DNA of 64,000 nt from Psoroptes ovis (GCA_002943765.1 PQWQ01000026.1:434001-498000); one strand, 5' to 3'. Positions 13,422 through 27,193 are shown, counted from the first letter of the stretch. The notes: generated by a model from the letters alone, not told the origin. Numbers and translations: made by a program.

Positions 13422-16400
13422 ATGTTTATTATTCATAATCTTAATAATAATCAATATTTAATCATTTATTATTCATTATTAATACATTCATCATTTGTAA
13501 CATTGCTATATGCATCTACATTATCATCATCATATGATAATTATTTCATTCATAATAATTTTACGAATATAATTGATTCATCATCATCATCATCATCATC
13601 ATCTTTATCATCATTAACATCAACCTCATCATCATCATCATCATTATCAATCAATAATAATTGTAATCATATTAATACGAATAATAATAATGATGACGAT
13701 GATTGTACATTGCAAGATATAACATCAACAATATCATTTTCAAAATGTAATTTACGTTATTCATTATCATGGACAATAATATTGATTGTTGCATATTTAT
13801 TGGTATTTTTATTCGGCCTGTTTGGTAATATATCGGTATTATGGATTGTTTATATGTTGAAACGTGAAAATAAATGCCGACAATCAGGTGTTGCAATCAC
13901 TACAGCATTAAATAGTCATAATAATAATAATTTTTGTAATAATTATAATTATATCTATTATAACAATAATAATAGCAATAATAATAATCATAATGGTATT
14001 ATTGAAAAAAATGGCCATTATGCAGTGAATTCATTTATTTATTCACCAAACAATAGTAATAGTCTTAGTAATAATAGTTATAAAAATGATAATTGTAAAA
14101 ATAATTTACCGACAACTGCTGCTGCTGCTGCGGTAACAAAGACATTTATAAATAATAATAATAATAATCGTCATAATATATCACCAAATCCAAGTATTCA
14201 TAATTACGATAATAATAATAATAATAATAATTCAATACAACAATATCATCAAACTGTTTATTATACAACAGTACCATTCATAACGATAAATCGTTCAAAT
14301 CAAGTATTTTATCGTTTTGTTTGTAATTTAGCATTAGCCGATCTTTTAGTTGTTATATTTTGTTTAATACCAACATTGATTGGTAATATTTATTTACGTA
14401 AGTCATAACATGTTCAATCAACTAAATGAAATGATCTATTTTAATTAACTAAACTATAATCCATGTTCCAACTATAGCATGGGTTCTAGGACGATCCGTA
14501 TGTAAAGCTGTACCATATTTACAAGGTGTTTCAGTGAATGCATCTGTTTATACATTGGTTGCCATTTCGATTGATCGGTATGTACGATATATTTTTATTT
14601 AATATTATTTGTCATGCGACGGAAAACTAAACTGGCATGAGATCTAAAATATTCTTTATTTCTGAAAATTTTGTAAAATCAAGTTAGATTAAATGATAAA
14701 AAATTACAATATAAAAGGAAAAGAAAATACTTGGTATTATGGAACGGTTTTAAGAAACACAAACGAAAAAAATGAAATTTCACAAAATTAGACACAAGAT
14801 GAAACATGGAAAAAATGTGACCAAAGACCACGTTGTTTTCTGGGCCTATTTATATTGAGTCGGCCATGCTGGTGTGACCCTGCGCATAAAATTGACCAAT
14901 AGCTGCTCGCGCTGAAGTCACACCGCGCTCTCTTCCTCATGTCATCCTGCTTCTAGAACTTTCACCGCGTTTCGCGACAATTATTCATTTAAACAAGTAA
15001 AAAAACATCATCAATATTCATTAATAATGACCTAAAAAACTAAATTTAGAAATCAAAAAAAAAAAAAAATATGTGATTTCCATAGAATAATCAATTCAAA
15101 TAAACAAATCCGAAATTAAATTAATTTTTTTTTTCAAAAATAAGTGAATGAATGAATAAATTAATAGAGAATTATTAAAATGTACAAACAAAATGAAATT
15201 AATTTTTAGTAACCACAGATGATTATCGATATAGTTTGACCATAATGAAACTAGATTAAGATTAGTTTTTTTTTTTGTTGCTGTTGTTTTGATTGTGGTC
15301 AACGAAAAAAGCAAAAAACAAAAAACAAAATTATATTTATTAATAAAACGGTGAACAAAATGATATAATAATCAAGGATTATCATTCAATTCATTCATTT
15401 ATTATTTTTGTTTGTTTGTTTTTGTTTATTTTTATTCATTCATTTTTTTTCTCTCGAATCAATTTTAATATAAACATTCAATAAGCAGCGATTGAATGAT
15501 TATGCATAGCAACAGAAATTCTTGAAGAAAACACGGAAAAAAATAGTAGAAATAATGCTGAAATCAACAAAAAAAAAAAAAAAAAAAATAGTGAGAAAAT
15601 AATCTCTGAAAATGTCAAACAATATTATCATTATTATGATTATTTTTCCATTTTTTCATTAAATTATGCTATAAAATAATGATCATATAATATAATAAAA
15701 GCAAAATCATTGAAAATCAAAAATCAATTGATAATTGATTAAATTATTATTAAATTGTCCGAAAGGTTCATTCAGCTTAATCAATAGAGTTGCCGAATGA
15801 AAATCGGCCAAAACTTTTCGGACAACCTGATATTATAAATATCATGAAATTCAATGTTTATCAGAAATACTTATGCATTTGTCGCCGCCTTTGCTATTAA
15901 TATGCATTTTTTGCATTACATGAGTCTCTGGTTTTTCAAAAAAAAAAAAAAAAATTCATTTCATCAGCAAAAAAGTAGAGAGAGTTTCTCCTTAATATAA
16001 TATAATGATAATCACCAATACTTTAACCAAATTCATTAATAATTGAAAAATTCTGCAATATATTCTGTGATAAAAGTGAATATTCTTAGAATAAATGTTG
16101 TTTTTTCTCCTGCAAAGAAACCCAGAAAAACCAGAATTTTTTATTTCTTTCAATTTGTAAATTTATTTGATATTACAAAATCGTTATTATTATCATTTAT
16201 GATAATCAAAATAATTGAAAAACATTTGAAAATATTCAATGCCATTAATGTCATATTGTTCGTCGATGAATAGCATCGAATAATAGCATCGAAACAAACC
16301 CTAGAAAACTTGAAGTAAAACGCTAATTTTACATTCAATCACAATAATTGAAAATTCATTATTTTATCTTATATTTTTTTTTTGAATGCAAATATTGATT

Positions 16401-19400
16401 TTTTTCGCTTTGCTTTCATTCAAATAAGTGAATGAAGGTACAATTCAATTTTGTATTCAAATTTGTATATTGTTCATAATGAATATCGACATAAGAAATT
16501 TATTTGTCAATTTTTCTCTATTATTATTGTCCATTCTCTGTGAAATGATTATTCATTAGAATATTTAAGTAATTCGCAATTAACAAATGCAAATAGGAAA
16601 ATTTTGAGAAATTTCATCAATTTTCAAGCAATCTTTTGCCAATCGAAAATATTTCGCAAATTATTGCACATTGATTATTATTATACATTGATTTCTTAAA
16701 CACAAAATATAATTACAAAATGTGTGGCAGCAATTATCATTAATATACCCGAAAAAACGATAATAATAATAAGAGAATAATAATGAACATGTTTTGACAA
16801 AAAAAAATGATGGAATTTTTTAAAGAATTTCTTTAAAAAATTTGAAAATTTCAAAATTTTAAAACATGTTCATACATGACAAAAAATGTCATTATTTCAT
16901 TTAATAGTTTCATTCGTAAAGTATTTCTTATTATTATTATTTTCTATTTCATAAATCAAATGAAATCATACTGGAAAATGCTCGATGGAAACAAACATGT
17001 TATTAAATTCTCATATGTTTTGTCAATGACTTTGAACTGTAATGTGTTAAAGCACATACACTAATACAGTCAAAATGAATCGAGTTCAAAAACCTTAAAC
17101 CTCGAATATGTCGAAATTCTGTTTGTATTTATATGGTGTATGTTGAACTCTCTATCATGTATTTTCCGTTTCATTCATTCATTCATTGATTCATTTTATT
17201 ATTATTCTATGTTTGAATCATTCAAATAAAGAGAAAGAATTAGAAATCCGATTGAAATCTTTTTTTTTTTTTTTTGACAAATTTTGAAATTATGAAATTA
17301 TGAACCGAAAAAAAGAAAAGTGGAAAGAGCAAAAATCCCTAAGACCAAAACGAAATGATTTCTTAACAACGATTTTTTGTTCTTTCATATTTCATTCGAA
17401 TAATGACTCGAATTGAATTGTGATTCATAAAAGGAAGTAGAAGTTTGCCGAAATTGAAATGAATTTGTCGCATACAAACAGAAAAAAAAACAAATGACAA
17501 ATCAAAAACATTATTTCTTAAGAAAATCCCAAAAGAAAACATTAATTCATATTAATTATTCGAGACAATTTTTCATATATTAGTTCTCATTGTTCAAATA
17601 TTTCGTCATGACAAGTGACATTATTTGAATGAATTTTCATGGAGAAAATAAAATGTCCAAAAAAAAAATTTCATTATTTTGAAAAGTCATTGAATTCTTA
17701 TCTTATTGTTAATTCTTAATTTTCAAAATTACTCTGTACATTTCAATTAAATTCAAATTTTTTTTTTAATTATTATTATTCGAATTTTTTTCTCAGATTT
17801 TATGCAATTTATTATCCATTAAGTAAAAAATGTTCAACATTCATGTGTTGGACAACAATCATATTGATTTGGTTATTCAGTATGATCATATCATTTCCAT
17901 GGTTAATCTATTTTGATGTCATAACGATCAATGTTGGTAATGATTTGATGACAACATCATCAACATCACCAACAACAGCAACAGCTCAAACAACTGTGAC
18001 AATTATTGAACAACCAGCAATTATGCAAGCGACAACAACAGTGGCAACACCTGTAACAATCAAATCAATATCATCCTCAATTCTATCGTCATCATCATCA
18101 TCATCATTATCATTATCGTCATCGACAGCATCAATTTTTACTGAATCATCATTAAATCCATTATTAAATAATATTAATGATGATGATTATTATAAAAATA
18201 ATTATCAACAAATGATCAATATACCGACTTATACTCAGCATAATCATCAGCAACAGCAACAACATAATCAAATAAATGATAATCTTAATATTGATAAATC
18301 TATGATAAACAATGATAATAATCAAATTACGAATGAACCAATTGAACAATTATCATCATCATCATCATCATTGTATAGACAAGAATTGATGACAATGATA
18401 CAGGTATGTGTGATTTTCTTTGAATATTTTAAAATATTTGACAGGTACAAATATGCATGATAAGGGTTACATACATGTGAAAAGCAAAGAGAAATAATGA
18501 GATTAAATGAAAAAATGAATATTCAATGATTTTTGATCGTCGAAGGGTTTTTGAAACTCGATTTTTTGCTATGTATTATCAATGAAATCATATTATAATT
18601 GAAATATAATTCTATTCGAAGCGATTATTTCAAATTTTCAATGAATGAATGTACTACTGAACAGGGCTGTGTGGTTTGCTTGAATGAACGAATAATAATT
18701 CTGAGTGAAAAAAAAAACTTTGAGTACAAATTCATGTGCGATACATTGATTTGAAAAGAGTATTTTCTCTGAATTCTTCTCGATTTCAAATTTGGAATTT
18801 AAATTTGAATTTGAAAGGAATTTTTTCAAAAATTTTTTATCAAAAATAAAACAAATTCAATCGAAATAAACAAATTTTTCACAAAAACAATACGGGTGGA
18901 ATAATTATTTTCAAAAAAATGAAAAACTTTTAATCTATTTTTTCAATTGAAATTTAAAATTTTCAATTAAATCTTTTAATTTCAGGCATAATAATGAATT
19001 GAACAATTTCAAATTCAAATGAAAAATTCCTCAATTGAAAAATAAAAAATCCTACAAATAAACATGTTTTGCATATATTTTTCAATAGGAGAAAAAAATG
19101 CATGAAAACTTTGATAATTTTTTGAATACAAATTCACAAATTCTTGATCATTTCTATAGAAGATTTTGAACAAATTACAATCAAAAACTTACCAAGACTT
19201 GAAATTTACAAACTTGAAATTACTATCTTAACTAATTAATTTGTAGGAACACAAAAATAATTTAAAACTTTGAGGAAGAACATATTGAAGATTTCACTGC
19301 AGAGCAATTATAATTCAAAGGAAATTAAACGATTTAATTGAGAAAGAAAAAATCTCGAAAAAAATAATGAAAATTAAGACTAAATTTTCTCCTATAATCT

Positions 19401-22400
19401 CTGATGATTTTCAAGTGTTTTACATTATTCTAATCATTATCATTATCATCGAGTATTTGATCAAGTATAATATGAATTTAAGTATATATTCTTATGTCTT
19501 AATGTTTGATTTGAGTGCAATTTTTTTTTCGAGTGTTTGTCATCATTCGCTATTTTTGTTTTCATTTTCATTTTCATTTCCAATTTCATAGGAAATTGGA
19601 CACAAAACAAAGCTTGGAAAATTTCCTGAAAATTTTTCTTGCACTCTTTGTTTCACCAAAAAACGACAAAACGAATTATTACAAAACACTTGTGATGATG
19701 ATCATCGAGAGAAAATGTACAAACAATCAGATTTCCGTGGCCAAATAATAAAGAATTTTATTTTAAAAATTTATTTCCAATTTGAAACTTTGGTTTCAAA
19801 TAAAATAAAATAATTCCCTATTCTTGAGAATACAAAAAAAATGAACTTAAAAAAATTTTCATTATTTTTTCAATTGTTTTTGATTACCGTTTATTATTAT
19901 TATTATGATTATTATTACGGTTTGTGTTTCATAATCACAATACACACTCGAGTCTGAGAGTGGAAAATTATTTATCCAAAATAATATGTTTGTGTTTGAT
20001 TAGAAAAACAAAATTCCAAATAATATGAAATAAGAAATCCGATACACTTGAATTTATTTGAAATTAAAGTTTATTCTCAATAATTTTTTCTCCATTGAAA
20101 ATAATTGAAATTGAAAAGAAAATGAAAAGTTCAATAATAAATATTTGAAACTATTGTCATATGATCGAATATGTCGATATTTGAATGAAAATAAATTATT
20201 CTAAAGAATTATTTGAAAAAAAAACAAGGAACATGGTAACTGAAACTTCTTGAAGATACATGAATAAATGAATAAATAAAAATGAACCAAAGAAAAAAAA
20301 AATCCTTTCATCTATTCTGAACTCTTCAATGATCTTTTTTCCTACTTAATGGATATTTGAACAACAACAACAACAATTATTGTTCAATTATTCATTCAAT
20401 ATTGTTCAATTAATATGATTAAGCTTCTTTTCCCTGTTTTCTTGATATGATCAGTTAGTAGTGATTGTGGTTGAAAACATGATTCAACAATGATTGTTCA
20501 ATGCATTATTATGAATATGTTTTTTTTTTCATTATTTCTGAAAGAACAATGAATAATCAAAGTTTTTAAATATGAAAAAAAGAAAAATAACAATAGCATA
20601 ATGATATATTGGAAAAATAATAATTTTGTTATTATTTTCCAATTTTTTTATTTATTAAAATATTTTTTTTCAGATAAAACATAACAATGAAAAATGAAAT
20701 TTGAACATTATTCATAAAAAAATGGAAGATGAAAATCCAATATCAATCATCATTGATCACGAGATTGAACAAATCATTTTGAATCATTCCGATTATTCAT
20801 TTAATCATGATTATGATTCCCAGTGCTTTGGAGAATGATTCATTGTTCTGAAAGTTCCAATATTCATGTTCGTTTCATTCATTCAAAACATGGCTATCGA
20901 AAATTTCTTTAGAATTCTGGTGAATTTTGTTTTTTTGTTGTTTGTTTGTTGTTGTATTTTGAATAAAACATGTTTTTGCTTGAAAATTTTTCTTTTTCGG
21001 TGAAAAAAAAAAACTTTGACAAATTACTTTGTGCTACAGCATAAATATTTGTAATCGTTTTAAAAACATATTTGTGATTTAGATTACGAAATATTATTTT
21101 GAAAAATTTTGTACTACGAATTTCCATATATGAAACGATAATGAAATAATGCAAAATATAATAATAATAATACAATTACGAATGAATGATCATAACAAGA
21201 TTCATAATAATTTGAAAATGATACAAGAAAAAAAAAATCTAAAAATAATTTTTCAACAACCGTAAAAAAAAACTTGAAAATTTTGAAAATTTCGAAACTT
21301 TCATGCAAATTCTTATGTTTATTAAACACGAGATATAAATATTGAGCAAAAATTTGAAATATTTGAAATTTGGAAAAAAAATTAAATTTAAAAGATTTAA
21401 TTTTCTGTAAATTTTTGGAATGAAAAAAAATGAAAAAATTCAAAGTAAATTGAATCTTGAAAATAATGTTTTGAAAATAAAATCAAATAAATAAATCTAT
21501 TTGTTTATGGATGTGAATTTATATTTTTCAATTTTAGTCAATATTCATTCAATAAGTCCATTGAATCCGATTATTTTATCGTTTATATTTTAATTTCTAT
21601 TTTTTATTTTATTTTTATTTTCGAGTTTTAAAAAAAAACTTTTTACTTTTGAATTCTCTCATTTCTTCTATTATTTATTTCAATTTATATATTTTTTATG
21701 GATAAAAAATGTTTGTTTGTTGCGATGGTTTAGGCTATTTTCAGTGAATAATATTCGTTATTCTCTAATTCGTTCGGTCAAAAATTTTTTAATTCCGAAA
21801 TCTCCAAAGAATTTCATCATCCCTTGTATTTTCTCTGTGTATTTTTACTTTTTTTTTCGTACAAAAATTTACCAGAAACGATGGAAAAATTTATGAAAAA
21901 GTTTCAAATGTTTGTTCCATGTGTGTGAATGAATGAATGTGATTGAAAATGAAAAATTGTGTACAGAAGTTTATTGTTTTTACTTTTCGACATTTGATGA
22001 AAGTAAAAAATAAAAAAATAAATTTGAAATCCATTTTTGACCATGAGCAAACTGGTAGCATTTTCTACGCTCATTTTCAATTGCTCTCAAAAAAATGTTC
22101 ATTAAAATCTCAAAAAACAAATTGAAATAAACAATTGTTTTTCAATTTGAAAAAATTTTTGAAAATCCATTAGAACTAATCATAGTAATGATATATTATT
22201 ATTTGAAAAATTTTTCAAAAAAAAAAAAAAAAAATTGAAATTTGATAAACATTCGATTGTTATAAGCACCAGAGCGATATACAAAGAAAGGTGAATGAAT
22301 TCTCCATAACCCTTGTGGTAATTCAAATGGAATTTGTTGTATTTCCAAATACCAATCATGCATGTGATTGAAATATGATCATATATTATTGATGATCGTG

Positions 22401-25400
22401 TATTGGTGGATACGCGTACAATTTCTAAGAAACACAAAGTATCATTACCGATTATTCTTTTTTATTTTTATTTTTATTTTTTTGATTTTGTTCAAAGTAA
22501 TCATAGTAATGATCTTAATTTGATTAATGATGAAAAAAAATAATAACAATGATTTCAATATGCAAACCTAATATACAATTATAATTATGTAAAATTTCTT
22601 TTGTATTTCCATTTGAAAATTTTGAATTTTGAATTTGGTGAATTTGAATTCACCAATCATTATTATTATTATTTGCATTAATTTTGCCTCAAAAGAATTC
22701 TTTGATAATCATAATAATAATAATGAAATTTTGAATTTCAAATGTTTGATGATGTTCAATTTTAGAAGCATTACAATTTGGCTAAATTTTTACAATATTT
22801 GATTGTTTGCAAGAATGTGTATCATCGTCATTTGAAAATTTTGCAAGAATTTTTTTTTTATCAATTTGATTCAATCAAATTATGTTTCGCGTATCAATTT
22901 CGATATTTTTAGACTCTCTTTCTGTGTTGTTTTTGTCTCGCAAATTTCGCAATTATTCCTTTGAAAAAAAAATGCATGAAATTCTTGCGTGCATTGCTCG
23001 AATATTTCATAGAATTCAAAGAATCTAATTTACGATATAATCTATGATATAGAAAAAAAAAGTGAATCATAAATTATGAATTTGAAACATTTTGGAAACA
23101 TTTTCAATCCGTTCATTTTGGTTTAATGATTATTATTTATTTATTCATTCATTAGTTATTTATTTCATTAAATATTACAAATGAATGATCATTATTATTA
23201 CATTAATGATTATTACACCAGCTACAAATTAATTATACATCATTTTTTTCAATTTATATCAGAATAATAAAAGTAATAATGGCACCTCTAAATGTAATAA
23301 AATATTTATCAATAATACAAATAAATGATAATAATAGTGAGATTGAACAATACAATACACTGATTAATGAATGAATTCATGTATGAATGAATGATCGGAA
23401 TGAATCGATGATCGAAATAATTCTTAAGAAGAAGAAGAAGAAAAATCTAAAGATTGAACAATTTAAATCATTATGATCATTATTTATATATTGTAAATAT
23501 TATAAAATTATCCATTTATTGTTATTATTATTAATATTATTGAATTTATGTGTTTATAAAATGTTATTATAATAACAGTAATAAGAACAATAATTGTAGT
23601 GATTATCATCAATAAAATATTATCATAAATAGCCATGAAAATGATAATAATGATGATGATCAACAATCAATAAAAATTCCATTGAATTTCAACCAAAAAA
23701 AATCCTTAAGAATTTATTCCAATAATAATCAATAATAATAGTGATAATAATGACAATATTGATCTGTATGTTCATTTTTTCTTGTATTTATATTCTAATT
23801 CATTCATTCATTCATTCAATAAATTACCAAAAAATATTTATTTTGACCATTGAAAAGAAGATCGTTATAATGTATTCTCGGATCGATATTTGATTTTTCC
23901 AATAATAATAATAACGATAATAGTGAAAATTATTTTCAAATCGAGTGATAATGATAAAAATATGAAAATGAAAATATTTAAATTGAAAGATGTAGAGTAG
24001 AATGAACCAAAATGCAAAAACAAAAAAAAAATTTTTCTTCTTAAGATTCAATTCACTTTTATCTATGCGCGCATTCACTATAGATATATCTATCTCTATA
24101 GTCTTCATATTTTCTTTCTTATCGATTATTTTTCAAAGTGAAAAAAACATTCAAAAGTCAATGACACATCTGTGTGCATGTTTGACTTTTGTATGATACG
24201 AATATTATTGATAATAATACACGAAGAATATACAGACACCAAAATTCACATATACATTCTTATAATGAAATAAATTCAAAAGAAATAAAAGAATAAAAAA
24301 AATGAAAACTAAACATTCAATGTGCTATGATAAAATGAAATACAGAGTTTAAAGTTTTAATTCGTAGTTTTAAAATTTAATTTCGTAATTTTACAATTTG
24401 AAATTCCACTCAAAACTATCAAAATTAACTTTAAAACTCCAAATAAAAACTTAAGACCCAATAAAACAAATAAATGAGATTTAAGCGAATTGATTTCGAT
24501 TTTGAATTATGGAATTTGTGAGGAAAAAAAAATTTTCAAATTTCGAACAATATGAAAGGTTTTATAATATCACGGAGGTTTGTCTGGAATTTCGGTGTGT
24601 GTAATATAAGACAAGCAAACAAACACAGATGAAATTGAAATATCAGGCTGTCCGAAAAGTTCATTCCGCTTATTCAATAGATTTGCTCACGAAAATCGGC
24701 CAGAACTTTTCGGACACCCTAATACATTTTCAAATTCATTTTTAAAAATGTTTCGTTATCAATTTTATTGTTTTCTTTTATTTCGTTAGAAAATAGTCAT
24801 TTCATATCTTTGATCTTTGGGAATTTTTTAAAAAATTGATACGAAAACAAAAATATTTATCTCTCATATTTGTTTTAGATTTGTTTTTGTATTTTATTGA
24901 ATGTTATTAAAATGATGATAATAAAATTTGAATTTAGATTTTTTTTCTTTTTACACGGATCATTTGTGATGAAATTTTTTTATTTTTCAATACGAAAGTT
25001 TGTGATTCATTGATTGTATAATGATCATCAATGTACAATAATTGTTTCTATTAGATTGTCCGAAAAGTTTTTGCCGGTTATATCGTAGAAAATTATCGGA
25101 AAATCGGCAAAAACTTTTCGAACAATCTAATATTTTTCTTTCAAATAATTTCATCGTCATATTCATCGTAGCAAAAAATCATTATTGCCTAAAAAAATGA
25201 TGCATAAAAATAATAAAATACCAATGAACCAATGACGTAAGATCAATACACATTACATTCATATATTCATATATTCATTTTGACTATTTAAATTGCTATT
25301 CAATCTCAATATTTGATTTTATTGTCAAATTGATTCATTCTTTGATTAAATGTATATTTCATTTTACAATGGCATTGATAATTAATTTTTTTCTCAACTC

Positions 25401-26839
25401 CAAAATTTGCGATTTAACATTTTATATAAACCTTGAGGCGATAAATTTGAATGTGATATTTTCAATTGAAGAGAATCAAAAAAAATAAAAATTTGTAATT
25501 TTCGCCTGAGAAAAAATTTGAAAAATAATTAATTATGATTTGAATGATGATTTTTTCCGTTTCACATTGACTCATATTTTTCTAATTTAAAATTTTCTTT
25601 TTCTAATTAAAATTTGAAAAAAAAAAATAGATTTGTGGTGATCAATGGCCAAATACGAATATGGCCAATGCACATTTTTTGATCGTCAATCTTGGTCTAC
25701 AATATTTAATACCATTAAGTATAATTGCATTATTTTATATATTAATATTGAAAAAAATTGCCGAACGTAAATTACCTAAATTGGCAAGACATTTACCATC
25801 AAACATTAAAGATGGTAATCGACAATCATCATTAGTTATTGAACGTTCAAAGGTGAAAGTATTCAAAATGTTAATTGTATTAGTATTGCTGTTTGCATTA
25901 AGTTGGCTACCATTATATGTGATATTTTTTATATTAAAAATTGGTCCACACATTGATGAACAATCATTGATGATGCAAATATTACAAGACTCGGTACCGA
26001 TTGCACAATGGTTAGGTGCATCCAATAGCTGTGTAAATCCGATCCTTTACTTTTTTTTCAATGCAAAATTTCGTTCCTATTATCGTAGTACATGGCTTAA
26101 AACATTTAATTGTCTTTCGATTGTACGTTATCGTCGTTATCCACGTACTGGTAGCGGTACCAGTATGAATAGTGTTAATTATCATTTCAATAATCATAGT
26201 CATAATCATTCACAATCACCACCGCAACAACAACAACAAAAACAACTACAGCAACTGAATAATAATTCATTGAAACAACAATCATTCAAAGCAAATTCAA
26301 TCAATAATCATGATTATAACTGCAACACTGACAATAATAATAACAATGAAAATAATTGTAAAAATGAAAATAATCATAAAAATAATGATTTTGATATCGA
26401 TGATAATAATGAACAGGAACAACAACAACAACAACAACAAAATTATAATTCATTAAAAAATACAAATTTACCAAAACAAACATCGATCAATGGTGGAACG
26501 ATTATTGATTTAAATTTATCATTATCATCGACAACAACTTCAACGTCATCATCATCATCATCATCAACGTCCAAATCATCATCATCATCAATGATATCGA
26601 CAAAAACAAAATCAAAAGCATTATCATTTTCAACAACAACAACATCAACAATGGCGGCAGCAGCAGCAATGTCAGTATCAACCACAACATCAACAACAAC
26701 ATCAGCAATAAAAATACAAAAAACCGCATCAATAATAAATAAACGACGAGTTAAAATGAAAAATACAACAAATAATTCGAACAATGATAATAATCATAAT
26801 AAAATACAATCAAATCGTACAGAAATAACTGCTGTTTGA
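13422..26839 (+). CDS. Rhodopsin-family neuropeptide GPCR (SIFamide/NPFF-type), four exons
   Basis: Exons 13422-14397, 14478-14577, 17797-18403 and 25631-26839 join in frame to 963 residues; every junction has GT..AG. Exon 1 encodes an N-terminal hydrophobic stretch, a Ser/Asn-rich extracellular region, TM1 with GNISVLW, a very long Asn-rich first intracellular loop (~145 residues) and TM2 (NLALADLLVV). Exon 2 gives TM3: CKAVPYLQGVSVNASVYTLV then SIDR, completed as DRF by exon 3. Exon 3 carries TM4 and a Ser/Thr/Gln-rich second extracellular loop enlarged to about 160 residues. Exon 4 has the loop cysteine in CGDQWP, TM5, TM6 with SWLP, TM7 with WLGASNSCVNPILYFFFN, and a low-complexity ~220-residue tail. 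The TM3 PYLQGVSV and TM7 PIAQWLGASNS blocks resemble arthropod SIFamide/trissin and vertebrate NPFF receptors. Coupling to a peptide ligand is inferred; the exact ligand cannot be read. ATG 13422 is the first ATG of the frame. Confidence 0.9.
14610..14979 (-). mobile_element. Solo LTR of a retrotransposon, 370 bp, in GPCR intron 2
   Basis: The ends are TGTCATGCGA and TCGCGACA, an imperfect inverted TG..CA pair, flanked on both sides by the same six bases, ATTATT (14604-14609 and 14980-14985). Read on the minus strand it has the order expected of an LTR: a GC-richer U3 with ATTGG, a TATAAATA box near 14848, then AATAAA near the 3' end (around 14660). It is clearly richer in GC than its surroundings. 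No internal retrotransposon genes are present, so it is a solo LTR left by recombination. The family (Ty3/gypsy or other) cannot be assigned without the body. Confidence 0.8.
15753..15827 (-). mobile_element. Mariner-type MITE, 75 bp (copy 5, type A)
   Basis: AATTGTCCGAAAGGTTCATT at the left and AACTTTTCGGACAACC at the right; interior CAGCTTAATCAATAGAGTTG in reverse type A orientation. It lies in GPCR intron 2, with partly decayed TA flanks. Confidence 0.75.
24646..24719 (-). mobile_element. Mariner-type MITE, 74 bp (copy 6, type A)
   Basis: GGCTGTCCGAAAAGTTCATT at the left; the right end is GAACTTTTCGGACACCC followed by TA. Interior CCGCTTATTCAATAGA in reverse type A orientation. Inside GPCR intron 3. 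Confidence 0.78.
25054..25127 (+). mobile_element. Mariner-type MITE, 74 bp (copy 7, type B)
   Basis: A compact type B copy. The terminal inverted repeats are about 23 bases with one mismatch (GATTGTCCGAAAAGTTTTTG against its complement at the right end), with TA on both sides. The centre contains TTATATCGTAGAAAATTATC. Inside GPCR intron 3, about 500 bases before exon 4. Confidence 0.82.
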
Positions 26840-26855
26840 AAAATTTGAGAGTTAA

Positions 26856-27008
26856 CCTTTAGAGGCCAAACTCGAGGCATTTACAGTGCAAGTCAGCCAG
26901 CAGCTCGACGATTTTTCACACTCATGTAAAATGGTGACTGGCTGGCGCCTATCGGAATGCTGCATTACATTTTATGGTGAGTGATGCTCACCGCTCGAGT
27001 TTTAAGAG
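26856..27008. mobile_element. piggyBac-like MITE (153 bp) in the GPCR 3' UTR
   Basis: Flanked by TTAA on both sides (26852-26855, 27009-27012). The left end CCTTTAGAGGCCAAACTCGAG-type and right end CTCGAGTTTTAAGAG form imperfect inverted repeats sharing AACTCGAG. TTAA duplication with a CC(C/T)T-type terminus is the signature of piggyBac elements. The interior has its own hairpins (GGTGAG-TGATG-CTCACC; CAGTCAGCC against GGCTG). It is GC-rich against its flanks and begins 16 bases after the receptor's stop codon, so it probably lies in the transcript. Confidence 0.6.
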
Positions 27009-27187
27009 TTAATAACAATGATGATGATATGATATGACAAAAAAAATGTACCAAAATCGAAGCAACCGAATTACAAATACAAGTGATAATTATAATAATA
27101 ATTGTAATATAATCAATTTTCCATATATTTCATTCAGTTTTTTTGTTCGAATAATTTAAATTGAAAAATATGAACAAAACAATGTAA

Positions 27188-27193
27188 AATAAA
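27188..27193 (+). promoter_or_regulatory. AATAAA polyadenylation signal for the GPCR gene
   Basis: A canonical hexamer about 350 bases after the stop codon and beyond the piggyBac-like MITE. Other AATAAA words follow; this is the first strong one. Confidence 0.4.

Larger units (their letters stand above)
18404..25630 (+). other. GPCR intron 3 (7.2 kb)
   Basis: Bounded by CAG|GTATGT and AAATAG|ATTTGT. It contains AT-rich filler and two MITEs. The segment around 22240-22440 is less low-complexity than the rest (see findings). I found no other exon, tRNA or nested gene. Confidence 0.7.

Noticed and set aside
21114..21443. Minus-strand frame of 109 codons in GPCR intron 3
   Set aside because: Almost entirely Phe, Lys, Tyr and Leu from A/T runs; typical of random AT-rich sequence.
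26443..26784. Antisense frame of 113 codons rich in Val and Asp
   Set aside because: It is the complement of the Ser/Thr trinucleotide-repeat tail of the GPCR and has no domain.
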